A stretch of 64,000 nt of DNA from a virus, in the IMG/VR virus record IMGVR_UViG_3300038701_002504, positions 1 through 64,000 of that record. One strand, 5' to 3'. Positions 37,357 through 45,410 of this stretch are shown piece by piece (position 1 is the stretch's first letter; each line of letters opens with the position of its first letter). The translations under genes and the position numbers were made by a program. Below the pieces are notes generated by a model. That model did no database searches. It saw only the letters and a program-made list of their open reading frames with translations, and was not told where the DNA came from.

Positions 37357-38057
37357 AAAAAATTTCGAATATCCTTGATGGTTACTTCTTTTCCGCTATC
37401 TAATTTGAATGTATACTGGATAGATGGCATAGTTTCCATAAACTTATAAAGCTTAGTTGAAATACCACTCAGAGAACCTACGAAAGTTTCAAGTTCTTCA
37501 CGTGTAGTATCATCTCCAATTGTGTATACTTTGTCGGAGTCATATATGGATTCAATACAATCAAGTATTGAATCGTATGTGACTTCGGCTTTTTTCGTTT
37601 CATCAGAATTACTTAGCTTTTCCTGATATGATAGGATTTTATCAAATGTAAGATCCTTCATGATGAAACCAACCTCAGCATTAATTTCAATCTTATATTC
37701 ATGATCTTCTGGAAATGTTACATCGATTTTCTCAAGATCGATTTCGAGTTTTTTCTTTTCTTTGGTTTCTTCATCAACATAATCAATTTCAACAATTTCA
37801 CCTGAAGACTTAGCACGAATTTTAAGTAAAAGATTTTCAACATCATATGATGCAAGTTTTGAAATGGATACATCAGGATCAAGAATACAACCCTGTAAAA
37901 CTTTTCTAATATTTGTGTTGATAAAAACTGGGTCAGTTGATTGAGAAACCATCATCAAAATCTTTTCTTCTCCAACTGTATATGGTCTGTATTCAACCTT
38001 TTTCTTTACCGAATGTAAATGAATTGTGTAGGATGGTTGTTTTACGATAGGTAGCAT
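37353..38057 (-). CDS. 26: Baseplate hub protein (T4 gp26-like)
   Basis: 234 residues. Starts MLPIVKQPSY with GGAGATATT upstream. PYTVGEEKILMMV (about 25-37) and the central LEKIDVTFPEDHEYKIEI belong to the T4 baseplate family of gp26-type hub proteins. In T4, gp26 helps form the central hub. Shares a late transcript with the tail-tube-like gene before it. Confidence 0.75.
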   Translation of the reverse strand: MLPIVKQPSYTIHLHSVKKKVEYRPYTVGEEKILMMVSQSTDPVFINTNIRKVLQGCILDPDVSISKLASYDVENLLLKIRAKSSGEIVEIDYVDEETKEKKKLEIDLEKIDVTFPEDHEYKIEINAEVGFIMKDLTFDKILSYQEKLSNSDETKKAEVTYDSILDCIESIYDSDKVYTIGDDTTREELETFVGSLSGISTKLYKFMETMPSIQYTFKLDSGKEVTIKDIRNFL

Positions 38058-38066
38058 AATATCTCC

Positions 38067-38717
38067 TTATGTTATAATAGAATTTGTAATTTCAATCGCG
38101 TCAGTCACTGATAGCGAGTTATCCAGTGATGTGTTTTTTTCTGTAGTAGTATTTATTGTCTCTTCGGTAGAGAATGATCTATATGCAAATGTGACAGGTA
38201 AACGAGCAATCGCATCATTATTTTCCCAGCCCAATGTAATACTTCCCATATTCAAAGGAAAAACCTTTTCCATATTATATGTTATCACTTTCCCATCAGC
38301 AATATTTTTAATTGTAATTTCCATTGTTCCATAATATTCTTCTGGGTAATTGAATGATTCCAGAGACATTCCATTTACCTTTTCTCTACTGTGATTGGGA
38401 TCAAATGAATAAACCATTTGTACCCATTTCTGGAAGAAACCCAGTATCACATTTGAGTTATCAATGAAGAAGGTAGCAGTGATATCATCCATTTCCATTG
38501 ATGTAGGTCTTTTTTCAATAAGACCATATCCCTTATGTTTGATTTGTTCAGATGCGAACTGAACTCCAGGTATATTGACTGTATCACACAGAAATGGAAT
38601 ATCACGCGATATTGAAATAAGCTGTGATGGCGGCGTGATTTGAACTGTAAAGCGATTAAGTGTGGCCAGACCATCTAATTTATTGATTGTAGACATGATG
38701 TCAACGATTCGGGACAT
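38067..38717 (-). CDS. Tail-tube/baseplate tube-initiator-like protein
   Basis: 216 residues. Segments NRFTVQITPPSQL (about 21-33), PFLCDTVNIPGV (about 41-52), and FFQKWVQMVYS (about 93-103), with an ends-in-W fold GSITLGWENND (about 157-167), match the gp19-fold proteins that build the tail tube and its baseplate adaptor (gp19, gp54). Longer than gp19 (163), so the adaptor gp54 is the better guess. Late box on the minus strand at 38755-38762. Confidence 0.68.
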   Translation of the reverse strand: MSRIVDIMSTINKLDGLATLNRFTVQITPPSQLISISRDIPFLCDTVNIPGVQFASEQIKHKGYGLIEKRPTSMEMDDITATFFIDNSNVILGFFQKWVQMVYSFDPNHSREKVNGMSLESFNYPEEYYGTMEITIKNIADGKVITYNMEKVFPLNMGSITLGWENNDAIARLPVTFAYRSFSTEETINTTTEKNTSLDNSLSVTDAIEITNSIIT

Positions 38718-38729
38718 TGTTCCTCTTTT

Positions 38730-38737
38730 TATAAATA
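38730..38737 (+). promoter_or_regulatory. Late promoter box (plus strand)
   Basis: Exact TATAAATA 35 bases before the first gene of the ART-like array. It faces the minus-strand box at 38755; the two transcription units overlap at their starts. Confidence 0.65.
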
Positions 38738-38754
38738 ATAAGAATTCTTAATTA

Positions 38755-38762
38755 TATTTATA
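38755..38762 (-). promoter_or_regulatory. Late promoter box (minus strand)
   Basis: Exact TATAAATA on the minus strand, 38 bases before the ATG at 38717. Its transcript would cross the plus-strand box at 38730. Confidence 0.65.
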
Positions 38763-38771
38763 AGGAAAAAG

Positions 38772-39398
38772 ATGAACAGTTTTAAACAATTTCTCGAAGA
38801 AGGTAGAGATGCTCCTTTATATCATGGGACTGATACTCATGCTGCAATTCAAATCATTGATGCCGATACACTCGAAGGAAGAACCGACAACCATTCAAGA
38901 CTCGAGCCTTTAAATTCATGGGGCGAAAAGAAAAAAGAGTTAGTTGTAAATGTGAATCATTTCAAACCAAAAAAATATACAAAATTTAACGGTTCGTCTT
39001 TTTCTCGCGATATGAGGAGATCATTGCATTGGAGAGGCGGAGGACTGTGTTTTGAAGTAGATCAGAGAAAACTATCTCAAAGACATAAGTTAGTTCCTAT
39101 CAACATCTTTATGGCTATGGGTTATAATAAACATGCGAAGGACGAAGAACTTGCAGAAGAATTTGTGATTGGAGATATTAAAAACTTTAGACGATATATA
39201 ACAAGAATCATATTTCTAAAAGAATGGGATTTATCCACATTTTTATTAAATGCTCAATTCTCTTTAAACCCAGACAAACTTCTGGGTTTCAGATATTTTC
39301 TATATTCAGAAAAGAAAACATATGATGTAAAATCGAAAAAGGATTTTATTAATATGTTGAAAGATTTGAAAATTTATGAAAAGATTATGAATGGCTAA
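38772..39398 (+). CDS. ART-like array gene 1 with capsid-targeting-like N-terminus
   Basis: 208 residues, the longest in the array. NSFKQFLEEG (L-E-E before G) then LYHGT (Y17, H18, G19, T20). The second motif reads SSFSRD rather than SLTR, so the central residue differs, followed by FEVDQRKLSQRHKLV and LAEEFVIGDIKN. The first 30 residues after the H motif contain a long insertion rich in charged residues. Driven by the late box at 38730. Overlaps gp4 by 8 bases. Confidence 0.65.
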   Translation: MNSFKQFLEEGRDAPLYHGTDTHAAIQIIDADTLEGRTDNHSRLEPLNSWGEKKKELVVNVNHFKPKKYTKFNGSSFSRDMRRSLHWRGGGLCFEVDQRKLSQRHKLVPINIFMAMGYNKHAKDEELAEEFVIGDIKNFRRYITRIIFLKEWDLSTFLLNAQFSLNPDKLLGFRYFLYSEKKTYDVKSKKDFINMLKDLKIYEKIMNG

Positions 39399-39843
39399 GT
39401 ATAAACAAGGCGTCTTCAAACCGCTTAGACCAGAAAAATATAAGGGAGACCTTAAGAAGAACCCACCGGTGTATCGCTCAAGCTGGGAATTAAAGCTTAT
39501 GGTCAAATTGGACAATCACCCTGACGTGATCCAGTGGTCATCAGAAGGTATCGTAATTCCCTATAAGTCTCCAATCGATAATAAGTATCATAGATATTTT
39601 GTGGATTTCTATGTTAAGTTAAAAGATAAAGATGGAAATATACAGGAAATGATTATTGAAGTTAAACCATTGGGCCAAGTTATGGAACCAAAAAGAAGAA
39701 AGAATCAACAGGATAGAACTTTTCTACGTGAAGTAATGACCTGGGGAGTGAACCAAGCAAAATGGGATGCTGCTCGCGCTGCTGCAAAAAATAAAGGATG
39801 GAAATTTGAAATATTCACAGAGGATGATCTTAATGTCCTTTAA
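39391..39843 (+). CDS. 4: Head completion protein (T4 gp4-like)
   Basis: 150 residues, matching T4 gp4 (150). YRSSWELKLMVKLDNHP (about 28-44), VIPYKSPIDNKYHRYFVDFYV (about 55-75) and IIEVKP (about 87-92) form the TnsA-like nuclease-type fold (E..., D...E-V-K). In T4, gp4 completes DNA-filled heads with gp2. It has no capsid-targeting N-terminus and sits between array genes 1 and 2, in the T4 position next to gp2 and gp53. Confidence 0.85.
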   Translation: MAKYKQGVFKPLRPEKYKGDLKKNPPVYRSSWELKLMVKLDNHPDVIQWSSEGIVIPYKSPIDNKYHRYFVDFYVKLKDKDGNIQEMIIEVKPLGQVMEPKRRKNQQDRTFLREVMTWGVNQAKWDAARAAAKNKGWKFEIFTEDDLNVL

Positions 39844-40363
39844 ACAATTCCTAGAAGAAGGTAGAGATGCTCCTTTATATCATGTTACTCCATTGGATAA
39901 CTTTTTTGATATAGCTATGTCAAATAGACTAAATGCAAGTAATTTATGGACATATGGAGCTAAACCCACAGTATCATTTACTCGTAATTATAAATTTTGT
40001 TTCGAATTTGCCAGACAACATCTGGATACTGGAACAGGCCAATTGAGAGATACGAAAGATATCGCAATACTTGAAATCGATCAAAGAAGACTTTCACAGA
40101 GATATAAGATTATTCCTTATAGAGATTTAATTAATTTGGGTGATGGATCAAGACTACATTATAATGAATTTGAAGAATATATTCAGGGAGATGTGAAGAA
40201 TGTAAGCGACTATATTATAAAAACTCATATACCCGCAAGAGAATATTGGCATTCAAACGATGTTGCGTTATCGTATAAAAAGAAATACAGGAGATTTATA
40301 TCATTAGTAATGGACTTTAAACCCTGGGATACTAAATCAAGAAAGTTTATTGATGCCATATAG
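39833..40363 (+). CDS. ART-like array gene 2 with capsid-targeting-like N-terminus
   Basis: 176 residues from ATG 39833 inside the gp4 end; stop TAG. MSFKQFLEEG then LYHVT (Y16, H17, V18, T19): the glycine after the histidine is replaced by valine. Motif two is VSFTRN, motif three EIDQRRLSQRYKIIP, and the glutamate block is EFEEYIQGDVKN. A distinctive aromatic tail (REYWHS, then RRFISLVMDF) separates it from its relatives. Confidence 0.65.
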   Translation: MSFKQFLEEGRDAPLYHVTPLDNFFDIAMSNRLNASNLWTYGAKPTVSFTRNYKFCFEFARQHLDTGTGQLRDTKDIAILEIDQRRLSQRYKIIPYRDLINLGDGSRLHYNEFEEYIQGDVKNVSDYIIKTHIPAREYWHSNDVALSYKKKYRRFISLVMDFKPWDTKSRKFIDAI

Positions 40364-40862
40364 TTTCAAACAATTTCTTGAAGAGGGACGAGACGCTCCG
40401 TTATATCATAGCACTGCTTATCGTTCAGGTTGTATCATCTTTGAAGATAATGAAATACGCGCGAGAACATATCATATCAAAAAGTCCATGTTAGATGATA
40501 AAGCAAAAATAAAAAAAGCGTTCTCCAAGCGTGTTTTTGGTGGCTCTGATGAATATGTTGATGGTGTTGCAGGTGTTTCACTAACTCGTAATTTTAAGTT
40601 TGCAAAATCCTGGGGTGATATAATATTTGAAGTAGATCAGAAAAGATTAACTCAAAGATATAAGATTATTCCATTTAACTATTTTGTTGACCAGAGCAGT
40701 AAACCCGCAAATTTTAGAAAAGAAGCAGAAGAATTTGTAATTGGCAACATATTTCCTTTAAATAAATATCTTATAAAAATACATATAAGCGTTGATTATA
40801 TGTCTGAATTTGAAGAACGATATGGAAATAAACTTAAAGGAATTGAAGTTGTTGGGGTTTAA
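40353..40862 (+). CDS. ART-like array gene 3 with capsid-targeting-like N-terminus
   Basis: 169 residues from ATG 40353 (an in-frame TTG at 40350 is less likely). MPYSFKQFLEEG has two extra residues before the motif. LYHST (Y18, H19), GVSLTRN, FEVDQKRLTQRYKIIP and EAEEFVIGNI. Between motifs it has a lysine-rich insertion (KKSMLDDKAKIKKAF). Its 3' end overlaps the TTG start proposed for gene 4. Confidence 0.62.
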   Translation: MPYSFKQFLEEGRDAPLYHSTAYRSGCIIFEDNEIRARTYHIKKSMLDDKAKIKKAFSKRVFGGSDEYVDGVAGVSLTRNFKFAKSWGDIIFEVDQKRLTQRYKIIPFNYFVDQSSKPANFRKEAEEFVIGNIFPLNKYLIKIHISVDYMSEFEERYGNKLKGIEVVGV

Positions 40863-41355
40863 AGAATATTTATTAGAAGGACGAGATGCTCCTTTGTTTC
40901 ATGGTTCGTCATCAGGCAATGTAAACAACATGCTTGAAGAGAATATGATATCCTCGGAAACACTCCAGAAGATTGACGGAAAAAACCTAAAAGGTGTATC
41001 TCTTACAAGATCATATAAATTTGCATTAACTCATATTGGTCCAGCTTCATTTAAGCATGGCTATGACGTAATACTTGAATTAGATCAAAGACTTCTTTCT
41101 CAGAACTATAAGATTATTCCTTTTAATTGGTCTCCATCGTGGAAAGGCCCGCCTAAAGCAAGATATATGGATGATCTAGGTTCAGAGTTTGAAGAATTTG
41201 TGGTCGGTCCTATTCGTAATTTGAATAAGTATATTGTTAAAATACACGCATCACACGAAATCTATTATAATGCTTCACAGGAAACAAAAGATAGATCTTC
41301 ATTTTTATTGAAACATCCTAAACTCTTTATTGATAGAAAGTTTGTCAATGCTTAA
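40849..41355 (+). CDS. ART-like array gene 4 (probable TTG start)
   Basis: About 168 residues. No ATG precedes GFKEYLLEG closely; the nearest (40822) lies deep in gene 3 and would add 9 residues. A TTG at 40849, 8 bases after AAAGG (40836-40840), gives a start that aligns with the paralogues. Motif one is LFHGS, with F replacing the usual Y and S replacing T. GVSLTRS, LELDQRLLSQNYKIIP and EFEEFVVGPI follow. The cleavage-like site is L-L-E before G. Confidence 0.58.
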   Translation: MLGFKEYLLEGRDAPLFHGSSSGNVNNMLEENMISSETLQKIDGKNLKGVSLTRSYKFALTHIGPASFKHGYDVILELDQRLLSQNYKIIPFNWSPSWKGPPKARYMDDLGSEFEEFVVGPIRNLNKYIVKIHASHEIYYNASQETKDRSSFLLKHPKLFIDRKFVNA

Positions 41356-41884
41356 TTTCAAACAATACTTGGAAGAAGGTAGAGATGCTCCTTTATATCA
41401 TGCAACTGAGTACAGAGCTCTTTTGAATATTCTTATAACGAATAAATTGGAAGCCCTGAATTATCATGAGTTTAATAGTAAAATAAAAAAGAAACATAGA
41501 AATTCCTGGGGTGATGTGAAGATTATATCATTTACACGAAACATAAGATTTGCTAGAGCTTGGTTAAATCAATTAATGGGTTATGGACCTATACTTGAAC
41601 TAGATCAGAGAAAACTTGCGCAGAGATATAAATTTGTTCCATTTAACTTTTTTTCCTATGGTGCTAGAGTCGACACCGATGAACTTGGTATAGACTATGA
41701 TGGCGATTATGGTATGAATTTCCCATATAATCAATTTGAGGAAAATGTGATAGGTGATATTAAGAACCTCGATAAATATTTAACTAAAATAATAGTTGTA
41801 GATGATAGATGGAAATCCGATAAAATAATATCGTCACATCCTCTTTTATATGATCTAAAAACGAAAAGGTTTATCAATGCTTAA
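41348..41884 (+). CDS. ART-like array gene 5 with capsid-targeting-like N-terminus
   Basis: 178 residues from ATG 41348, in the shared AATGCTTAATTT junction with gene 4. LNFKQYLEEG then LYHAT (A for G). Motif two ISFTRN, motif three LELDQRKLAQRYKFVP, glutamate block QFEENVIGDIKN. A glycine/aspartate-rich loop (DYDGDYGMNFPYN) precedes the glutamates. Ends RFINA, the common C-terminal form. Confidence 0.65.
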   Translation: MLNFKQYLEEGRDAPLYHATEYRALLNILITNKLEALNYHEFNSKIKKKHRNSWGDVKIISFTRNIRFARAWLNQLMGYGPILELDQRKLAQRYKFVPFNFFSYGARVDTDELGIDYDGDYGMNFPYNQFEENVIGDIKNLDKYLTKIIVVDDRWKSDKIISSHPLLYDLKTKRFINA

Positions 41885-42383
41885 TTTTAAACAATTCCTA
41901 GAAGAAGGTAGAGATGCTCCTTTATATCACGGGACTGATGCAACACTTAAAATTCTTGAGACAAATACATTGAAAGGTACACGCAGCCATTCATATCAGA
42001 GCCTGATGATTGATAAGGATGGAGAAGCAAAAGGAGTTTCTCTTACAAGAAACATAAAAGTAGCTTCACAGTTTCAAAAATGGGCTGATCACAGCAATTA
42101 TGCAATCTTTGAGTTGGATCAGAAGAAACTTGCTCAGAATCATAAAATCATTCCTGTAAACTTCTGGGGAGCTCTGAAAGGTGAGCCCGCAAGATCAAAA
42201 TCAATTCCAAAAGATGAAGTGGGTTCTGAATATGAAGAATTTGTGATGGGTGATATTAAGAACCTCGATAAATATATCATAAGAATATTCATTTTTAGTA
42301 AGAAGAGTAAGTTGTATGGAAAGCCGAATGTTCTTCTTGTAAAGAAGAACGATCTCATACTTGGAAAGCATAGAAGAAGATGA
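41877..42383 (+). CDS. ART-like array gene 6 with capsid-targeting-like N-terminus
   Basis: 168 residues. LNFKQFLEEG, LYHGT, GVSLTRN, FELDQKKLAQNHKIIP and EYEEFVMGDIKN, the most complete match to the family consensus. The tail is basic and ends GKHRRR instead of the usual FINA, and the junction to gene 7 is a 4-base ATGA overlap, so this end differs from the other cassettes. Confidence 0.65.
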   Translation: MLNFKQFLEEGRDAPLYHGTDATLKILETNTLKGTRSHSYQSLMIDKDGEAKGVSLTRNIKVASQFQKWADHSNYAIFELDQKKLAQNHKIIPVNFWGALKGEPARSKSIPKDEVGSEYEEFVMGDIKNLDKYIIRIFIFSKKSKLYGKPNVLLVKKNDLILGKHRRR

Positions 42384-42937
42384 ACAGTTTTAAGCAATAT
42401 TTGGAAGAAGGTCGAGCTGGGCCTCTGTATCATGCTACGAATGTCGATAGAGCTTCGTTTATTGTGGGTGATAATAAAATAATGGCTAAAACGATACATA
42501 AGTTAAAGCCAGATTATAGAACAATAAATGGTGTTTCTCTTACACGCGATTATAAATTTGCGATACATTTCGGTTTTCATGAAATGAGATATTTTACTCT
42601 TGTTATATTTGAACTTGATCAAGCAAAACTTTCTCAAAAATTTAAAATAATGCCAATCAATTATTATAACACAACATTTCCAATAGAACAAGGGTTTAGA
42701 CCATATAAAGGTGCTAGAAGATCTCAAGGTCGTCACCTGCTGGGTGATGAGAACAATGAATCGGAAGAGTTTGTGCTAGGTAATATAAAAGATGTATCAA
42801 AATATATTGTAAAAATTCATGTATGTTCTGACTTAACAAAGGAAAGAATAGATGAACATTATCCAAGACTGGCGAAACATCCTAAACTTTGGTTTGCTGA
42901 AAAGAATAACGAAAAAGGTTATTTCTACAATGCTTAA
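42380..42937 (+). CDS. ART-like array gene 7 with capsid-targeting-like N-terminus
   Basis: 185 residues. NSFKQYLEEGRAGPLYHAT: the RDAP of the paralogues is RAGP here. GVSLTRD, FELDQAKLSQKFKIMP and SEEFVLGNIKD follow. A basic insertion (YKGARRSQGRH) lies before the glutamates. Ends GYFYNA at the shared AATGCTTAATTT junction. Confidence 0.63.
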   Translation: MNSFKQYLEEGRAGPLYHATNVDRASFIVGDNKIMAKTIHKLKPDYRTINGVSLTRDYKFAIHFGFHEMRYFTLVIFELDQAKLSQKFKIMPINYYNTTFPIEQGFRPYKGARRSQGRHLLGDENNESEEFVLGNIKDVSKYIVKIHVCSDLTKERIDEHYPRLAKHPKLWFAEKNNEKGYFYNA

Positions 42938-43517
42938 TTTCAAACAATACTTGGAAGAAGGACGAGATGCTCCACTTTATCATACTACAGATGAATCTTA
43001 TATGCGCTACATCATCGAAAAAAATTCAATAAAAGCGAAAACAGAACATCAAGTTGGTTATAGACCTGGTAATAGATCAGGTAATAAATGGAAAGATGTG
43101 ATATCTCTTACACGTTCTATAAAATTTGCTCATCGTTGGGGAGAAAGAAAAGGTTCTGGTTATTATTTTATATTTGAACTAGATCAGAGAAAACTTTCTC
43201 AGAGACATAAATTTGTTCCCTATAACCATTTTGGCGATCATTATTATAATGACGAAAAAGGTGCAGCTCGTAGAATGAATGATGTTACTGATTTTAATTT
43301 TCCTATTAATCAATATGAGGAGAATATTATTGGAGATATCAAAAATTTAAATCAATATTTAACTAAAATAATATTATCCGAAAAATTATATAATGGATAT
43401 TTTTCAGAAAAAAATTCAGATAGACAAGATGCAGTTATTAAATATGGAAAAGAAGTAGTGTATCATAAACTGTTATGGTATAATGGAAAATTCATCAATG
43501 CTCATTATTATAAGTAG
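42930..43517 (+). CDS. ART-like array gene 8 with capsid-targeting-like N-terminus
   Basis: 195 residues from ATG 42930; stop TAG. LNFKQYLEEG, LYHTT, ISLTRS, FELDQRKLSQRHKFVP and QYEENIIGDIKN. Closest to gene 5: the first 33 bases of the two genes are nearly identical, and both have NFP-type residues ahead of QxEEN. The tail carries an extra helical region (ARRMND, then SEKNSDRQDAVIK). Confidence 0.65.
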   Translation: MLNFKQYLEEGRDAPLYHTTDESYMRYIIEKNSIKAKTEHQVGYRPGNRSGNKWKDVISLTRSIKFAHRWGERKGSGYYFIFELDQRKLSQRHKFVPYNHFGDHYYNDEKGAARRMNDVTDFNFPINQYEENIIGDIKNLNQYLTKIILSEKLYNGYFSEKNSDRQDAVIKYGKEVVYHKLLWYNGKFINAHYYK

Positions 43518-43523
43518 GAATCA

Positions 43524-43988
43524 ATGAATAACTTTAAACAATTCTTAGAAGAAGGTCGCGATGCTCCTTTATATCATGGAACATATGCTGAAGCAGCTGA
43601 TGAAATTATAAAAGATAACACTATGATAGCCTATACAAATCACGGAAGAAAAGTAACTTCATTTTCTTATTATTCAAAAAATTTTAGAGGTAAAGTTGAG
43701 CAGGATGGCATATCTCTTACGCGTGATATTCGCTTTGCATGGTCGTGGAATGGACAAGTAGTATTTGAACTTGACCAAAGAAAGCTTGCGCAAACTCATA
43801 AGATTGTTCCCATTAAGATAGAAGGTGTTTTAAGAGGAAAAAATCGAAATGCTTTTATGCATATGGCAGAAGAATTTGTAATCGGACCTATTAAAAACTT
43901 TGATAAATACTTAATAAGAATTCATTTAAAAAAAGAATGGACTTATCCAGAATCTTTATTAAAACATCCTCTAATTAAGTGGCATTAA
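43524..43988 (+). CDS. ART-like array gene 9 with capsid-targeting-like N-terminus
   Basis: 154 residues, the shortest. NNFKQFLEEG, LYHGT, GISLTRD, FELDQRKLAQTHKIVP and MAEEFVIGPIKN. It lacks the C-terminal FINA block, ending LIKWH where the gp2 gene begins (TAATG), so its tail may have been trimmed by the array boundary. Separated from gene 8 by 6 bases, the only array junction without overlap. Confidence 0.63.
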   Translation: MNNFKQFLEEGRDAPLYHGTYAEAADEIIKDNTMIAYTNHGRKVTSFSYYSKNFRGKVEQDGISLTRDIRFAWSWNGQVVFELDQRKLAQTHKIVPIKIEGVLRGKNRNAFMHMAEEFVIGPIKNFDKYLIRIHLKKEWTYPESLLKHPLIKWH

Positions 43989-44599
43989 TGACATCATTAC
44001 TCTTTACAAAAGTATTAGAAAAAGCAGCAAGATCAGGAAACCCGAAATTCGGATCTGTTGAATTGCGAGATTTCCTGCGTGATAAAGCTTTGGCAGCTAC
44101 ATCTCGTAATGTGAGCAGTAAAAGATTCGTTGAGACAAAGAAAGCAAAAGCAAATGTAGTCACAACAATCAAACCTGGAACAATGGTTTGTTATTTCTAT
44201 GATGCGAAACATAAAGCTACATTACCATATTATGATAAATTTCCAGTTGGATTTGTTATTGATGTTCAAAAAGATTATAATTTATTCTTAAATCTGCATT
44301 ACTTACCGCCGATTTTTAGAGCTAGATTAATGGATGCATTATACGATTTATTAAATAATCAAAAATATGACGACACTACAAAGCTTAAAATGTCATATGA
44401 CATTTTAAGAAGTGCTGCTAAATTTAAATATTTTAAACCGTGTATAAAAAAACATTTACATAATCGAATACAAAGTCATATGATTCAAATAGATGTAAGA
44501 GAGTGGGATTATGTGGCATTTTTACCTTTAAATCGTTTTTCTGGTGCAAATCAAAGAAAAGTGTGGGATGACTCAATTAAGATCATTAATAAGTCTTGA
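43988..44599 (+). CDS. 2: DNA end protector protein (T4 gp2-like)
   Basis: 203 residues from ATG 43988 (a GTG at 43979 is less likely). TMVCYFYDAKHKATLPYYDKFP (about 64-85) and LNLHYLPPIFRARLMDALYDL (about 101-121) are hallmarks of the gp2 family, which caps packaged DNA ends against RecBCD and completes heads. Position next to gp4 and before gp53 mirrors T4 gene order. Overlaps the convergent endonuclease by 27 bases at the 3' end. Confidence 0.75.
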   Translation: MTSLLFTKVLEKAARSGNPKFGSVELRDFLRDKALAATSRNVSSKRFVETKKAKANVVTTIKPGTMVCYFYDAKHKATLPYYDKFPVGFVIDVQKDYNLFLNLHYLPPIFRARLMDALYDLLNNQKYDDTTKLKMSYDILRSAAKFKYFKPCIKKHLHNRIQSHMIQIDVREWDYVAFLPLNRFSGANQRKVWDDSIKIINKS

Positions 44600-45328
44600 T
44601 TTACACTTATCAAAATGCCATCTTAACATGATCCGACCACCTGATTTTAAACAATGTGGACATGTGTATGTTTTATTATGTGTTTCTGCTATAGCTTTCT
44701 TATGTTCAAATGTTTTAGGAACATTCTTAAGCTTTTTGCTAACTTTAATAGCATGTTCAGGTCTTTTCTTTCCATAAAATGGGTTTTTGTCCCCAGATTT
44801 TGATTCCGATAGTTTAAGTTTAGTTTTATCGCTATGCTTTTTTCCATAAAAACCGTTTAAATTACCTATTTTCTTTTTGCCAGCTTTTGATAATTTTTCT
44901 TTTGTTTCATCATATAATATCCATCCTTTAACCCAATCATCCCCTGGACATTCTAAAGAAAGAGTATTTTTAACACCATTATTCCATCTTGATAAATCAT
45001 TTATGTCTATACTATGAGAAGATGTTATATTTAAAAATTTTTTCCACATATTATATTTCCGTATCTTCTTTAAAAAATTATGCTCCCATAATTGAGCAGA
45101 TTTAGCATCTTCAAACGTTTTTCTTATTTGTATAATATCAGGCTCACCATATTTTTCTCTAAACATTTTCACATGTTTAGAGGAAGTAAAATATGTTTTC
45201 CATAAATCATCTGGGTGACATCCGCTATCATATAATGAGCAAAATCTTTTAGCAGTTCTAACACCATAGTAAAATTTTTGGTGTTCGCTCCAGCCTATAA
45301 GATAAGTATAAGGTGTATAAATAGACAT
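44573..45328 (-). mobile_element. Free-standing homing endonuclease (GIY-YIG-like, NUMOD units)
   Basis: 251 residues. The N-terminal YTYLIGWSEHQKFYYGVR (7-24) with DLWKTYFTSSKHVK and an E-HNFLKK helix looks like a divergent GIY-YIG-type nuclease. Two NUMOD3-like repeats follow (GFYGKKHSDKTKLKLSES, then NPFYGKKRPEHAI), and the C-terminus has a CPHC...H...C zinc finger. Inserted against the direction of the head/baseplate genes between gp2 and gp48. AT-rich like the nrd endonuclease. Confidence 0.82.
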
Positions 45329-45359
45329 ATCATATTTCTCCTTCTTATAATGTATATAA

Positions 45360-45366
45360 TATTTAT
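45360..45366 (-). promoter_or_regulatory. Possible late promoter box (minus strand)
   Basis: CATAAATA on the minus strand, 32 bases before the endonuclease ATG; one base off the consensus. Confidence 0.35.
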
Positions 45367-45387
45367 GATATTATGAAGAAAAGGATA

Positions 45388-45394
45388 ATAAATA
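45388..45394 (+). promoter_or_regulatory. Late promoter box (plus strand)
   Basis: AATAAATA then TCATAAAAGGAC and ATG 45411. Heads the baseplate operon gp48-gp53-gp27. Confidence 0.5.
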
Positions 45395-45410
45395 TCATAA
45401 AAGGACTTAA

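Larger units (their letters stand above)
38772..43988 (+). repeat. Tandem array of nine paralogous ART-like genes, interrupted by gp4
   Basis: Nine genes start with the same module: F-K-Q/E-F/Y-L-E/L-E-G-R then PL-Y/F-H-x-T/S. At DNA level the 5' 45-55 bases of each gene are strongly conserved (for example GATGCTCCTTTATATCA recurs in several), while the rest diverges. Neighbours overlap by a few bases, and three junctions share AATGCTTAATTT, where the stop of one gene sits inside the start of the next. Bodies share S-L/F-T-R, F-E-x-D-Q-x-K/R-L-x-Q-x-x-K-I and E-x-E-E-F/N-V/I. Head-to-tail cassettes with conserved ends suggest growth by unequal recombination. Confidence 0.85.

Noticed and set aside
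38772-43988. CRISPR-like or direct-repeat array
   Set aside because: The repeated segments are the 5' ends of protein-coding genes about 500-1000 bases apart, not short spacers.
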